A stretch of 64,000 nucleotides of DNA. Origin: JAXGYV01 sp040772045. Lineage in GTDB: Bacteria > Actinomycetota > Thermoleophilia > UBA2241. Position 1 is the stretch's first letter. Every line of letters begins with the position of its first letter. Positions 1 through 9,400 of this stretch are shown here, piece after piece. The notes beneath the pieces were generated by a model that was given only the letters and a program-made list of their open reading frames with translations, was not told the DNA's origin and searched no databases. The translations under genes were made by a program, and so were the position numbers. The DNA is taken from the NCBI GenBank assembly GCA_040772045.1, contig JAXGYV010000006.1, positions 49,021-113,020 on the forward strand, given 5' to 3'.

Positions 1-861
1 CGCGCGCTCGATCTCCGCCGCCACCCTGCGCTGTGCGGTGCGCAGCTCATCATGGAGCTGTTCGGACGCCGCGAGCTCCTGGCGGAAGCTGGCGAGCTCC
101 ACTTTGTGCGAGGCTCGCTCGCGCGCGCGTGTTACGTAAATGTCATAGGAGTAGTAGATGAGGAACAACGGTGGCAGGCCGAGCAGCAGTCCCGGCAGTC
201 CGAGTTGCAAGTACAGCCATGCCACGAGGAGGGCGAGCGAGGCGCCTGTCAGGTAACTCGTGATGCCCCACTGGTAGTTGGTGCGCCATACATTTGCTGG
301 TCGCTCGCCCGTAGAGAGACTGATCACTGTTGCCAGTACGGTGGTGGTGATCAGGAAATCGAGGCCCGCGTACGCGTACGCGGGCAACACGATGGTGCTG
401 AATGCGTCGCCTTGCCCGACGAGTACCTCGTATACGTGGCCTGCCAGAAAAGTGGCGAGTACGAAGTTGCCGATGTTCAGCGTGACCTTCAATGGGTCGC
501 GGGTGAGCCACAGCGCGCCGCCGCCCGACACCGCGGCCACGAGCATGGCGGGCCAGATGCCGAAGACGATCAGGGTGGCCAGCGTGGGCACAAAGGAGAG
601 CGTGATCACGCCCACGCCGGGAAGCCGTACCTCGCGCAGGTCGGCCACGGTAGCCATGGCCATGAATCCGAGGACGGCGAGCGGGAATGGTTCGCTCCAC
701 GCGCTGCCGGCGATCACCAGGCAGGCGATGGCGGTCAGGCCCACCAGACAGACGAAGACGGGGACGGCCGCGCGATGTCGCGTGGCCGTCCCCGTCTGTT
801 CCGCGGTGTGGGTTGCGGCTACTGCCCCTGGAGCAGCGTGGTCCAGCGATATCGGGTCCAC
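1..861 (-). CDS. Membrane sensor protein, C-terminus beyond window edge
   Basis: Open minus-strand frame running off the left edge. The translation has about seven to eight hydrophobic segments (positions roughly 760 to 130), then a polar, helical linker (GLPPLFLIYYSYDIYVTR, then QLHDELRTAQRRVAAEIERA) that looks like the entry to a cytoplasmic signalling domain. I infer a membrane-bound GGDEF, HD-GYP or histidine kinase type sensor; the catalytic domain is outside the window, so the output is unknown. There is no ATG before the first membrane helix. GTG at 861 is the start I chose; GTG 876 and GTG 744 are alternatives. With the 861 start it overlaps the 3' end of the upstream protease gene in another frame, and a 42-nt hairpin (756-797) lies in its first codons. 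Coding is well supported by the membrane pattern; function is not. Confidence 0.6.
   Translation of the reverse strand, partial: MDPISLDHAAPGAVAATHTAEQTGTATRHRAAVPVFVCLVGLTAIACLVIAGSAWSEPFPLAVLGFMAMATVADLREVRLPGVGVITLSFVPTLATLIVFGIWPAMLVAAVSGGGALWLTRDPLKVTLNIGNFVLATFLAGHVYEVLVGQGDAFSTIVLPAYAYAGLDFLITTTVLATVISLSTGERPANVWRTNYQWGITSYLTGASLALLVAWLYLQLGLPGLLLGLPPLFLIYYSYDIYVTRARERASHKVELASFRQELAASEQLHDELRTAQRRVAAEIERA
756..797 (-). other. 42-nt near-perfect hairpin after the protease stop
   Basis: Arms 756-769 and 784-797 are exact 14-bp inverted repeats; inside them 771-775 and 778-782 pair for another 5 bp. The hairpin begins 22 nt after the subtilase stop codon on the minus strand and overlies the N-terminal codons of the membrane sensor. 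There is no T-run after it, so it may be a stem that limits read-through, protects mRNA or controls sensor translation rather than a classical terminator. Confidence 0.6.
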
Positions 862-2387
862 CGATACCTGGTCCACCTGTACCTCGTCCAGCGATACCTC
901 GTCCACCGATACCTGGTCCACTTGTACTCGTTCCAACGCTCATATGTATCGGCAGGAAGGATGGAATCCCCTGAGCCGACTTTCTCTGAGAGCGTGTACC
1001 CGGTGGCCGTGAGTGTCGAAGAGAGGGCGCCGGGGACGTCGACGATGCCGGCGCCCTGTTGGTACGTGGTAGCTCCGGGCAGGGGATCGGCGGTCGCCAT
1101 GAGGCGGAGCTTCACGTCGTCCGGAGTGAGATCCGGCTGTTCGTCGAGCATCAGAGCGACAATGCCGCTCACGACTGGCGCTGCCGTACTGGTGCCCGAG
1201 AGCACGAAGTACTGCGGGGAGGCGGTAGGAGGAGCGCCGGTGATGTACTCAGATACGGCGAGCCGGTTCTCGGGGAAGAAGCGGTCCACGTAGCTGCGTG
1301 GCGAGCGCAAAGATACGTTGCGGTTACCGGGGGCCACCAGGTCTGGCTTGGCGATCTCATCGAACATGGTGGGACCCGCCGAACTGTAGCCGGCGACTGT
1401 GTCGTCGGCGGAAGCGAACGTCTGCCGGGTATCCGTGGCGCCGACAGTAATCACGTACGGGTCGTTACCGGGAGAGAGGATGCCGCCCGATCCAAACTCG
1501 CCCTCGTTACCGGCGGCGCAGACCACGACGATGCCCGCCTTCCAGGCGGCCTCAACGGCTTGAGCCATCGGGTCCGTCTCGACGGGGCCCACTACATCGC
1601 CGCCGAGCGACAGGTTCAGGACACGGATGTCGTAGCGCTCTCTGTTGGCGATGGTCCAGGCGATAGCCCGAATAACGTCCGATTCACGGCCCGTGCCGAA
1701 CTTGTCCAGGACCTTCAGGGACACAATGTCCGCTTCCGGCGCCACGCCGCGGTACTGGCGAATCGCGCTCCCGCCTTGATCGAGGGGGAGAGAAGCGCTG
1801 CCGTTGCCGGCGATGAGGCCGGCGACGAAGGTGCCGTGCCCGGCGTCGTCGTAGGCGCGGCGACGATTCTTCACGAAGTCCTTGAAGGCCAGCAGACGCA
1901 GCGTGCCGTCAGCATCGCGAAGGTCTGTGTGCGTGCTGAGGCCGCTGTCGATGATGGCCACGGTAACGCCATCGCCGGTAGGCCCATCTTGCCACGGTGG
2001 CAAGATGGCGGGCAGGCCGATGGCGAAGTTGGTGAAGCTGAGCGAGTCCGTCCAGCCGATGCCCACCACATCGTCGTCGGCCCGAATGCTGGCAACGCTG
2101 GGGAGGTTTGCGAGCGTTGTTATCTGGTCCGCGGTGAGCTCGGCGGCTACGGCGTTCAGGAGTGGCAAGCGAACGGCTTCGGTATTTCCGAGGTACGAGG
2201 TGACCTTGTCGAGGCGATCCGTGCTGAAGACGATCACGGGGATGGTGGCGCCGGGTACGTCCTTCATCGTTGTGGCGACGTCGGTATCTATCGGCGCGCG
2301 GCGCGCGGCCCACGCGGTTCCCGCGGTGAGTAGAAGCACGAGCAACAGGATCGCAAGCCCTGCAGCGACTCGCGAGCTGGCCTTCAT
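819..2387 (-). CDS. Secreted S8 (subtilisin-like) serine protease with aromatic/Arg C-terminal repeats
   Basis: 522 aa. The N-terminus (residues 1-27, MKASSRVAAGLAILLLVLLL onward, ending TAWA) is a signal peptide, so the protein is exported. An inhibitor-I9-like pro-region (about 35-110) precedes the catalytic domain. The subtilase residues are visible: Asp147 in AIIDSGL, His184 in GHGTFVAG, the oxyanion Asn294 in AAGNEG and Ser400 in SGTSTAAP. After residue 480 the protein ends in five or more RYRWT repeats. Similar Trp-rich tails are known at the end of actinobacterial and chloroflexal S8 proteases, where a wall or sorting role is assumed but unproven. The ATG follows a GGAGG-type site (GGGGAGGCGACT). 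It is read away from the divergent amidase gene and toward the membrane sensor, which may share its transcript. Confidence 0.93.
   Translation of the reverse strand: MKASSRVAAGLAILLLVLLLTAGTAWAARRAPIDTDVATTMKDVPGATIPVIVFSTDRLDKVTSYLGNTEAVRLPLLNAVAAELTADQITTLANLPSVASIRADDDVVGIGWTDSLSFTNFAIGLPAILPPWQDGPTGDGVTVAIIDSGLSTHTDLRDADGTLRLLAFKDFVKNRRRAYDDAGHGTFVAGLIAGNGSASLPLDQGGSAIRQYRGVAPEADIVSLKVLDKFGTGRESDVIRAIAWTIANRERYDIRVLNLSLGGDVVGPVETDPMAQAVEAAWKAGIVVVCAAGNEGEFGSGGILSPGNDPYVITVGATDTRQTFASADDTVAGYSSAGPTMFDEIAKPDLVAPGNRNVSLRSPRSYVDRFFPENRLAVSEYITGAPPTASPQYFVLSGTSTAAPVVSGIVALMLDEQPDLTPDDVKLRLMATADPLPGATTYQQGAGIVDVPGALSSTLTATGYTLSEKVGSGDSILPADTYERWNEYKWTRYRWTRYRWTRYRWTRYRWTRYRWTTLLQGQ
841..930. 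repeat. Six 15-bp tandem units encoding the protease tail
   Basis: On the plus strand the units begin at 841, 856, 871, 886, 901 and 916, each opening with GTCCA. In the protease frame they encode RYRWT-type pentapeptides. In the frame of the downstream sensor they read VDQVS/VDEVS-type acidic pentapeptides. Units differ at a few bases, so the array is old enough to have diverged but is still a likely slippage site. Confidence 0.8.
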
Positions 2388-2852
2388 AGTCGCCTCCCCG
2401 CCGGCTTGACTTCGGCGGCCGGCCCGCCTCCGGTTGAGTGTCGTGCACGTTCAACGGGGACGCGAGCGCCGTGGCGATGCGGCATCGCGACGGCGCTCTC
2501 GTAGGAGGAGTTCGTGCACACGGACTCCCACGACGCATGCCTCGTTGCTTCCTTATCGGCAATCGCGGGCGTGTCCTGACCGTGCGCGCGCGCGAAGTGT
2601 ATTCAGCCCAGACGGCGGGAGGGGCGCGTGGGAGAGCGAGGGCGGCCCTGCTGTGGCGTGCAGTCGTCTGCTCGTCTGGCATGCGTGGCCCCTCGAGGCA
2701 CCGGTCATCGCGACGGCGAACCGCGGCGGCGGGTGTTGAGCGGCGTGCTAAGGTAATTGGGAAAGGGTGTCGAACAGAGAGGCGTGAGGATAGAAAGGCG
2801 CAGGACACTCCGTGGGCGCCGCCGCGTCTGCGTCGCACGGAGGCACACACCG
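2388..2852. other. Divergent intergenic region, no convincing gene
   Basis: This lies between the minus-strand protease and the plus-strand amidase and should hold both promoters. I see no good sigma-70 pair. The open frames here look like composition-driven GC-rich shadows without family features. The clearest element is the stem-loop at 2464-2498, listed separately. Confidence 0.5.
2464..2498. other. 16-bp stem-loop in the divergent promoter region
   Basis: Arms 2464-2479 and 2483-2498 pair with a single mismatch around a 3-nt CGG loop. Short GTGCAC palindromes near 2445 and 2514 flank it at similar distances, suggesting a larger folded element. It could be an operator, a leader structure or an attenuator for either gene. 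No known riboswitch consensus is recognisable. Confidence 0.5.
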
Positions 2853-5090
2853 TTGCGACGCGCCGCACTGCTGACGCTGGCGGCGTGTATAGGTCTGGTA
2901 GCCGCGGCCTGGGGGGCTCCACGGATCAGCACCGCTGTGGCCGGGTGGACCAAAGCTGCTCCGGTACGGGGCTGCAAGATGGCGGTGCCACTGGTACCGC
3001 GGCGGCCAGCCCCGAACGCCGCCGCGCGCTCGGGTCTTCCAGGTCCCCCCGTGAGTCCGCCGGGAACGCGCGGGCGTTTGGACCCTGGCTGGCGCTTCAA
3101 CGCGGTTGGCGTTGTGTGCGATGGGTTGCCGGCGGGGAGCCCGATGCCCGAGGTCGAGGTACGAACGAAGAACGACGATGGGTCGTGGTCGGCTTGGCGC
3201 GCTCTGACGTTCGAGGTCGCCGACTCCGAGAGTGGCGTGGCCGGGCGCTTAATGGCTGAGCTGCTGTGGGTCAAAAGGGGGCGCTCGCTCGACTACCGCA
3301 TCGTGGCGGCTCCGGCGAGCGCCAAGTTGGACATCTCCTTCATCAATACCGCGGGCGACGCCACCGGTACGGACCGTGTAGTGGGCGCTCTGCGTACCGT
3401 TGTCGCAGCCATCTCGGGCGTCCCCCTGGTGCCGGCCGCGAGCGCCGCGCCGGCCATGCCGAAGATCATGACGCGGAGGGAGTGGGGTGCCAACGAGCGG
3501 TGGCGAGACGGGGAGCCGGACTACGCGCTGGTGAAGATGGCTTTCGTCCACCACACGGTGAGTGGCAACAACTACACCAGGCAGGGGGGCGCAGGAGTCG
3601 TACGGGCCGTGTACTGGTACCACACACAGTCTGCCGGATTCCGCGACATCGGCTACAACTTCCTCATCGATAAGTACGGCCAGATCTACGAGGGTCGCTA
3701 CGGCGGCATCCGGGAGGGTGTCATCGGCGCGCAGACCCTGGGCTTCAACACCAGCTCTACTGGCGTGGCGCTGGTGGGCACTTTTTCCAGCGTGTCGCCG
3801 CCGCCGGCCATGCTGGGCAGTCTGCGGGCGTTGCTTGCCTGGAAGCTGGACGTGCACCACATTAACCCGCTGTCCAAGGCCAAGATGCTCTGCCGCGCAT
3901 CTGATCGTTTTAGGGCGGGCACGACCGTGTGGTTGCCCGCCATCTCTGCCCATCGCACTGCCTGTTATACGGCTTGTCCTGGAAACGGGATGTATGCCCG
4001 TATGGCTTGGCTGCGCAAGGCCGTGACGGCGCGCGGTCTGCCCAAGATCTACGCCCTCTCGGTCTCGCCGGCGGTGTTGAGCCCCACGGGCGATGGTGTG
4101 CGCGATACCGTCAGCGTTCGCTACACCATATCGGAGGCGGCCAGTTGGACGGTCACCGTCAGCGATGGCGCCGGGACGCTGGTACGCAGCTTCGACGGGC
4201 AAGGCGCCACGGCGGTAAAGGTGGTTTGGGATGGCCGCGACGATCAGGGCGCGGTGGTGCCCGATGGAACCTACGTGATTACGGGGAACGCACAGACGCC
4301 CAGCGGACGAAAGGCGAGCCCAGGCGTGCAGGCCGTGACGGTAGATACGGTGCCCCCGGAGTTCGAGCAGTTGAGGCAGAGCGCCACGGTCGTCAATCCG
4401 CTGGGCACTGGGGCTGGCGACCGGGTCGCCGTCTCCTATGTGTTGAACGAGCCGTGCAGTGTTCGGGCGGTGGTTCGCTCGGCAACCGGCGAGACGGTCC
4501 GTGAGCTGGCGGGTATGAGCAGCCTTCACCAGGGGCCGCGTTCGGTAACCTGGGATGGCAAGATCGTTTCGGACGGTCGGACGGTGGCGGCGCCGGAGGG
4601 CGTGTACACGATCGTGGTGCTGGCCTCGGACGCTGCCGGCAATGCGGGAAGCGCTTCGGCGGAGGTGAGGGTGGATCGCACCGTGAGGGTTACGGGGGCG
4701 CAGCCCATCTACTTCTCGCCGAACGGCGACGGCCGGCAAGACATCGCTACCGTCCCGTTCGCCCTGCTTCGTGCGGCGGATGTGGTGGCGACGGTGAAAC
4801 TGGGCAGTACGGCGGTTCGCAGCATGCCCATGGGCCGGCTCGAGGCCGGTGCTCACTCGCTCGACTGGGACGGCACCCGCGCCGACGGAACGGTGGTGTC
4901 GAGCGGCGGGCTGTACACCGTCGTGTTCGAGGCCACGGGCGACGCGATTGAGTCGCGTGCCGCGGGGCGCGTGATCGTCGATCGCCGGGGGCCGTACTTC
5001 AAGCTGGGGGCGGGAGTGACCGTGCGGCGCTCGACGACCGCTCGCATGTACTACGCGGTGTATGACCAGCGCAGTCCGCGGCCCACGTGA
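2853..5090 (+). CDS. Secreted N-acetylmuramoyl-L-alanine amidase (PGRP/Amidase_2) with FlgD-type Ig repeats, frameshifted near its end
   Basis: I chose TTG 2853 because GGAGG lies 9 nt upstream and it gives a clean signal peptide (RRAALLTLAACIGLVAAAWG). A peptidoglycan-recognition/amidase domain begins near residue 203 (PKIMTRREWG). It carries the zinc-site pattern of the family: His in FVHHTVSGNN, His in SAHRTACYTACPGN and the Cys of that last motif. Three FlgD/CHU-type Ig-like repeats follow, each marked by a VVWDGRDDQG-, VTWDGK- or LDWDGTRADG-type strand and a GTY or GVY turn. The role is cleavage of the peptidoglycan peptide side chain outside the membrane. The frame stops at 5090, but the final Ig-like domain continues in the next frame (5087-5278). 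Adding one base near 5079-5082 restores a continuous protein of about 808 aa. Confidence 0.88.
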   Translation: MRRAALLTLAACIGLVAAAWGAPRISTAVAGWTKAAPVRGCKMAVPLVPRRPAPNAAARSGLPGPPVSPPGTRGRLDPGWRFNAVGVVCDGLPAGSPMPEVEVRTKNDDGSWSAWRALTFEVADSESGVAGRLMAELLWVKRGRSLDYRIVAAPASAKLDISFINTAGDATGTDRVVGALRTVVAAISGVPLVPAASAAPAMPKIMTRREWGANERWRDGEPDYALVKMAFVHHTVSGNNYTRQGGAGVVRAVYWYHTQSAGFRDIGYNFLIDKYGQIYEGRYGGIREGVIGAQTLGFNTSSTGVALVGTFSSVSPPPAMLGSLRALLAWKLDVHHINPLSKAKMLCRASDRFRAGTTVWLPAISAHRTACYTACPGNGMYARMAWLRKAVTARGLPKIYALSVSPAVLSPTGDGVRDTVSVRYTISEAASWTVTVSDGAGTLVRSFDGQGATAVKVVWDGRDDQGAVVPDGTYVITGNAQTPSGRKASPGVQAVTVDTVPPEFEQLRQSATVVNPLGTGAGDRVAVSYVLNEPCSVRAVVRSATGETVRELAGMSSLHQGPRSVTWDGKIVSDGRTVAAPEGVYTIVVLASDAAGNAGSASAEVRVDRTVRVTGAQPIYFSPNGDGRQDIATVPFALLRAADVVATVKLGSTAVRSMPMGRLEAGAHSLDWDGTRADGTVVSSGGLYTVVFEATGDAIESRAAGRVIVDRRGPYFKLGAGVTVRRSTTARMYYAVYDQRSPRPT

Positions 5091-5278
5091 CCGTGGTCGT
5101 TCGCCGCTCGGGAGTGGTGGCGAAGCGTCTGGATTTGGGTTGGTTACGTACTGGTACCAGACTGCGGTTCTCCTACACCCCGCCGAAGGCTGGCGTTTAT
5201 GTAGCTACGTTTACCGCGGTTGACCTGGCCGGTAATCGCCAGCAGGCGCCGGCCTACTGGCGTGTGAACTCGCGGTAG
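5087..5278 (+). pseudogene. Out-of-frame C-terminal Ig-like tail of the amidase
   Basis: The 63 codons from GTG 5087 read TVVVRRSGVVAK, then FSYTPPKAGVYVATFTAVDLAGN, a typical end of a bacterial Ig-like domain. Upstream in the same frame is a short AAH stretch that joins naturally to RSP in the preceding gene. It has no start signal of its own, so I treat it as the displaced end of the amidase rather than a separate gene. Confidence 0.8.
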
Positions 5279-5326
5279 GCTTTCGTCTGCCACGGTGCGC
5301 CGTAGACCTCGCCGCCGCCTGGCCGC

Positions 5327-5367
5327 GGGGGGGGGGGGGGGGGGGGGGGAACCCCCCCCCCCGCCCC
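5327..5367. repeat. Homopolymer tract: 23 G, AA, 11 C, G, 4 C
   Basis: Positions 5327-5349 are all G, 5350-5351 are AA, 5352-5362 are C, then G and four C. The tract sits between two convergent genes. It could fold as a G:C hairpin or a G-quadruplex, but 23 uninterrupted G beside a C run is also what low-quality read ends or a bad scaffold join look like. I treat the contiguity of the window at this point as uncertain. Confidence 0.9.
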
Positions 5368-5374
5368 AAACGGC

Positions 5375-6178
5375 TCAGCACGCATGCTCGCGGCGCCACC
5401 GGCAGTGCGGGATGGGGCACGAGGCCATGCGCGCGCTGTCGCACAGCTCGCAGCGTTCGGCGGCTAAGGTGATGGGGAGATCGTAGTCGCCGTTCCCCGC
5501 ACCGGCGAGGCGCATGACGGCGTGGAGGCCGCGCGACACGGTCTTCATGTCGGCGAAGGAGTCGGCCTTCTCGGGGATGTCCACGAGGCCCATTCGCGCG
5601 GCACGCTTGCGCACGCGGCCGTCGGGTACGTACCCGTACCGGTCGAGCTGATCGCCGTGCCAGAGATTCAGTCGGCGCATCTCGCGTACCACCCAAAAGG
5701 CGCGCGACTTGAGCGCGCCCCCCGAGGTGGCGCGCAGTACGTCGACGGCCGTGTCTGGGTCGGGCGGCTCGGGGAGGAGCTGTGCCCATGCTTCACGAGT
5801 GGCCGCGAGCCTGGCGAAGTCGATGATTTTGCCCTTGCTGTCGCTCCGCGTGACGGGCGGGTCGAGTGCGTAGCAGGTGAGCTCGAACGTGCCCGCGAAG
5901 ACGTCGGCGACCGTGCCCGCCGCCAGGAGGCGATCCCAGTCTGAGCGGACGACCGCCTCGGGCGCGGGCTGGGCGGAGAGCACCGCGTAGCAGAGGAGCT
6001 TGAAGAAGAGCTCCTGCTGGATGAGAGCGTCGCTGGAGGCGAACGAGGCGGCCTCCTCCGGCTCCAAAACCGCTGCCGCGGTGCGGCCGGCGGCACGGAA
6101 GGATTCGAGGAGGAATGCTGCGTCTTCCTTGCGCTCCTTGTTGGTGAGTGGAGCTGCTTGTACGTCGGTGTCGGTCAC
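5375..6178 (-). CDS. Cys-cluster protein, possibly a HhH/iron-sulfur-loop DNA glycosylase relative
   Basis: GTG 6178 is preceded by AGGAGGG at good spacing and gives 267 aa; the frame is open further upstream, but that part is proline-rich and unlikely. The C-terminus holds five cysteines (C-x2-C-x8-C-x4-C-x7-C), enough for a 4Fe-4S cluster or zinc site. The central segment ELFFKLLCYAVLSAQ resembles the opening helices of endonuclease III-superfamily glycosylases, and a later segment (KSRAFWVVREMRRLNLW) is also reminiscent of that group. I cannot see a clear helix-hairpin-helix GPG motif or the catalytic Asp, so the assignment is tentative. It is transcribed alone, convergent to the amidase and divergent from the activase gene. 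Confidence 0.5.
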   Translation of the reverse strand: MTDTDVQAAPLTNKERKEDAAFLLESFRAAGRTAAAVLEPEEAASFASSDALIQQELFFKLLCYAVLSAQPAPEAVVRSDWDRLLAAGTVADVFAGTFELTCYALDPPVTRSDSKGKIIDFARLAATREAWAQLLPEPPDPDTAVDVLRATSGGALKSRAFWVVREMRRLNLWHGDQLDRYGYVPDGRVRKRAARMGLVDIPEKADSFADMKTVSRGLHAVMRLAGAGNGDYDLPITLAAERCELCDSARMASCPIPHCRWRREHAC

Positions 6179-6466
6179 GGTGCCCTCCTGTCCCGTAGGA
6201 CGGTTGTTGGTTGCGGCCGGCGGCGATGTGGTGAGGCCTTCTGCGCGGCCGCTGCCGGGATCAATCCCCGGAGCTCGCAGCCTACGGATGGCGAACACGC
6301 TGGAATAGGGCGACGAAACGGGGGTTGGGTGGACATGTGGGATACTCTCCGGTGCACAATGACCGAGAATGCGGACTGTGGCAGTCCGTTTGCGGTGGCG
6401 CGGCGGTCATACTAGGATGTAACGCCGGTCGGGGGCAGAGAGCCCCAGGAGAGCACCGGTGTCCCC

Positions 6467-9400
6467 GTGGAGGCAGGTTCGCGACAGCCCATGGCGTTTT
6501 TGGGTATCGATATCGGGTGTATCAGCCTCAAGCTCGCGCTTCTCGGCACTCCGACCGATGTATCGCTGTTCCAGCGCCTTGCCGTACAGCATCCTTCGCT
6601 GTTTCACATCCCAGACGCGGGGCTGGTGGTCGTGCATGGCTCCCCCCTGCTGGTCTCTGCCTATCGCCGCATCAAGGGGAGCCCCGCCGATGCTACGCGC
6701 GCGCTGCTCGACGAGGTATTCGCGGTGTTTCCGCGGGAGGCTATCGAGGGTGTGCGCGTCACGGGATCGGGGGGGCGCCTCATCGGTGAGGCGCTCGGCG
6801 CCCCCTACGAGAACGAGTTCAAAGCCATCGCCAAGGGCCTCGCGGCCCTTCACCCAGAGGTCGTCACCGTCTTCGAGATGGGCGGCGAGACCAGCAAGTT
6901 CATCCGCCTCGAGGCCGACGGCGGCAGCTCCGTCGGCATCAGCGACTACTCCACCAACGGCGACTGCGCGGCCGGCACCGGGTCCTTCATGGACCAGCAG
7001 GCCAGCCGCTTGCTGTACGACATAGAAGACGTCGGAGAGATCGTACTGGGGGCCGGCAAGGCGGCCAGCGTTGCCGGCCGCTGCAGCGTGTTCGCCAAGA
7101 GCGACATGATCCACGCGCAGCAGAAGGGCTACCAACCGCCCGAGGTGCTGCGCGGCCTGTGCGACGCCGTCATCCGTAACTTCCGCGGCACGATCACCAA
7201 GGGCAAGGTGATCGAGCCGCCGGTGGCGTTCATCGGCGGCGTGGCCGCCAACCAGGGCGCCGTGCAAGCTGTGCGCGAGGCCTTCAGCTTCGCCGACGGC
7301 GCCCTCTTCGTACCCCCGCTCTACGCGTGGATGGGCGCCGTCGGCGCCGCGCTGCTCGGGGCGGAGGCGTCGGAGGCCGCGGATCAGGCGACGGTCTCCG
7401 TAGACGTGGGTGCCTTGCCGGCCTCCCAGTTTCCGGTGAGCGAGCCGCTGAGCATGAGCCGCGTGCGTCTGCTGCGCGATATCGCGCCGCAGGGCGAGGT
7501 GAGCGGCGACGGCGTGCTCGATACGTACCTGGGCATCGACGTCGGTTCGGTGTCCACGAACCTGGTGCTCATCGACGACGAGTGCCGGGTGCTCAAGGAG
7601 ATCTATGTAAAGACGGACGCGCGGCCGGTGGAGGTGGTCGACAAGGCGCTGCACGACCTGCGGACCGAGTTCGGCGCAAGCATCCGGCTGTGCGGCGTGG
7701 GGACTACCGGTTCCGGGCGCGAGCTGGTCGGCGAGTTAACGGGAGCAGACATCGTCACCGACGAGATCACAGCGCACAAAACGGGTGCCGACTTCATCGG
7801 GCGCATGATCGACCGCCGGGTCGACACCATCTTCGAGATCGGTGGCCAAGACAGCAAGTTCATCAGCCTGCAAGACGGGGTGGTGGTCGATTTCGCCATG
7901 AACGAGGCGTGCGCGGCGGGCACCGGATCGTTCCTGGAGGAACAAGCCGAGAAGCTGGGCATCAGCATCATCGGCGAGTTCGCGGAGCTGGCGCTGTCCT
8001 CACAGACACCCGTTCGTCTCGGCGAGCGGTGCACGGTCTTCATGGAGCGCGACGTGATGAGCTACATGCAGCGCGGCGCGCGCAAAGAGGACCTGGTCGC
8101 CGGTCTGGCCTACTCGATCGCGCACAACTACCTCAACCGAGTGGTGCGCGATCGGCGCATCGGCGAGTGCATCTACTTCCAGGGCGGCACGGCGTACAAC
8201 GACGCCGTGGCGGCGGCGTTCAGCCAGATCCTGGAGAAAGAGATTATCGTGCCGCCGTGCAACGGCGTGATGGGCGCGCTCGGCGTGGCCCTGCTGGCGC
8301 GCGAGCGCATGCAGCGCACGCAGGCCGCCACCGGCTTCCGGGGCTGGGACCTCCAGAAGGTGGACTACACGGTCGTCGACTTTGTCTGCAAGGGCTGCAG
8401 TAACGAGTGCGACGTGCGCCAGTTCACCATCGAGGGCGAGAAGACGTACTGGGGCGATAAGTGCTCGGACCGGTACCGCAAGCGGGCCAAGGTGGAAAAG
8501 GAGCCGGTGATCGAAGATCTGATCGCCGTGCGCGAAGACGCGCTCGTGGGTTCCTACGAGCGCCTGCTGGCGGACGTGCCCGCCGACGCGCCGATCGTGG
8601 GCCTGCCGCGCGCCATGTACACCTTCGACCGCCTGCCGTTCTGGTCGGCGTTCTTCGCCGAGCTGGGGCTGCGGCCGATGCTCTCGCCGGAGAGCGACCG
8701 TGGCATCCGCGAGAGCGGAGTAGAGGCCACGGTCGCCGAGCCGTGCTTCCCCATTCGCGTGGCACACGGGCACGTCGCGTGGCTGGCCGATCACGGCGCG
8801 GAGCGCATCTTCGTCCCCAACCAGATCAACGAGGAGACGGAGTTTCCGCGCTATAACTCGCACGCGTGCCCGTGGGGGCAAACGCTTCCCTTCGTGGTGC
8901 GCACGGCGCCGCGGCTGCGCGCCCACGCCGATCGCCTGCTCATGCCGCTGGTGCGCTTCCGGCTGGGCAAGCAGGGGCTGCTGAAGGACCTGCGAGAGAT
9001 GGCGGCCGAGCTCGGCGCCTCGGAGGCGCGGTTGAGCGCCGCCATCGATCGCGCGGAGCAGGCGCAGCAGGATTTCCGCGCGATCCTGCTGGCCGCCGGC
9101 GAGCGTGCCCTGGCCACGCTGGAAGAGCGCGGGGAGCAGGGCATCGTCCTCGTGGGGCGGCCGTACAACATGTACGACAAGGGCATCAACATGGACATCC
9201 CGCGCAAGTTGCGCAAGTACTACGGAGTCAACGTACTGCCGCTCGACTTCCTGCCCATCAAGGGCATCGACGTCAGCGACGTGGTCCCCAACATGTACTG
9301 GAACTACGGGCGCAAGATCCTGCAGGCGGCGCGACTGGCCGGCGAGACGCGTCATCTCCACCTCATCTACGTCACCAACTTCAAGTGCGGGCCAGACTCG

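Noticed and set aside
52..1293. Long plus-strand open frame opposite the protease and sensor
   Set aside because: No family features, His/Arg/Gly-rich GC-driven composition, and it lies opposite two genes with signal, catalytic and membrane features.
3249..4856. 535-codon minus-strand frame opposite the amidase
   Set aside because: Arg/His-rich shadow of a well-supported gene; no motifs or start signal.
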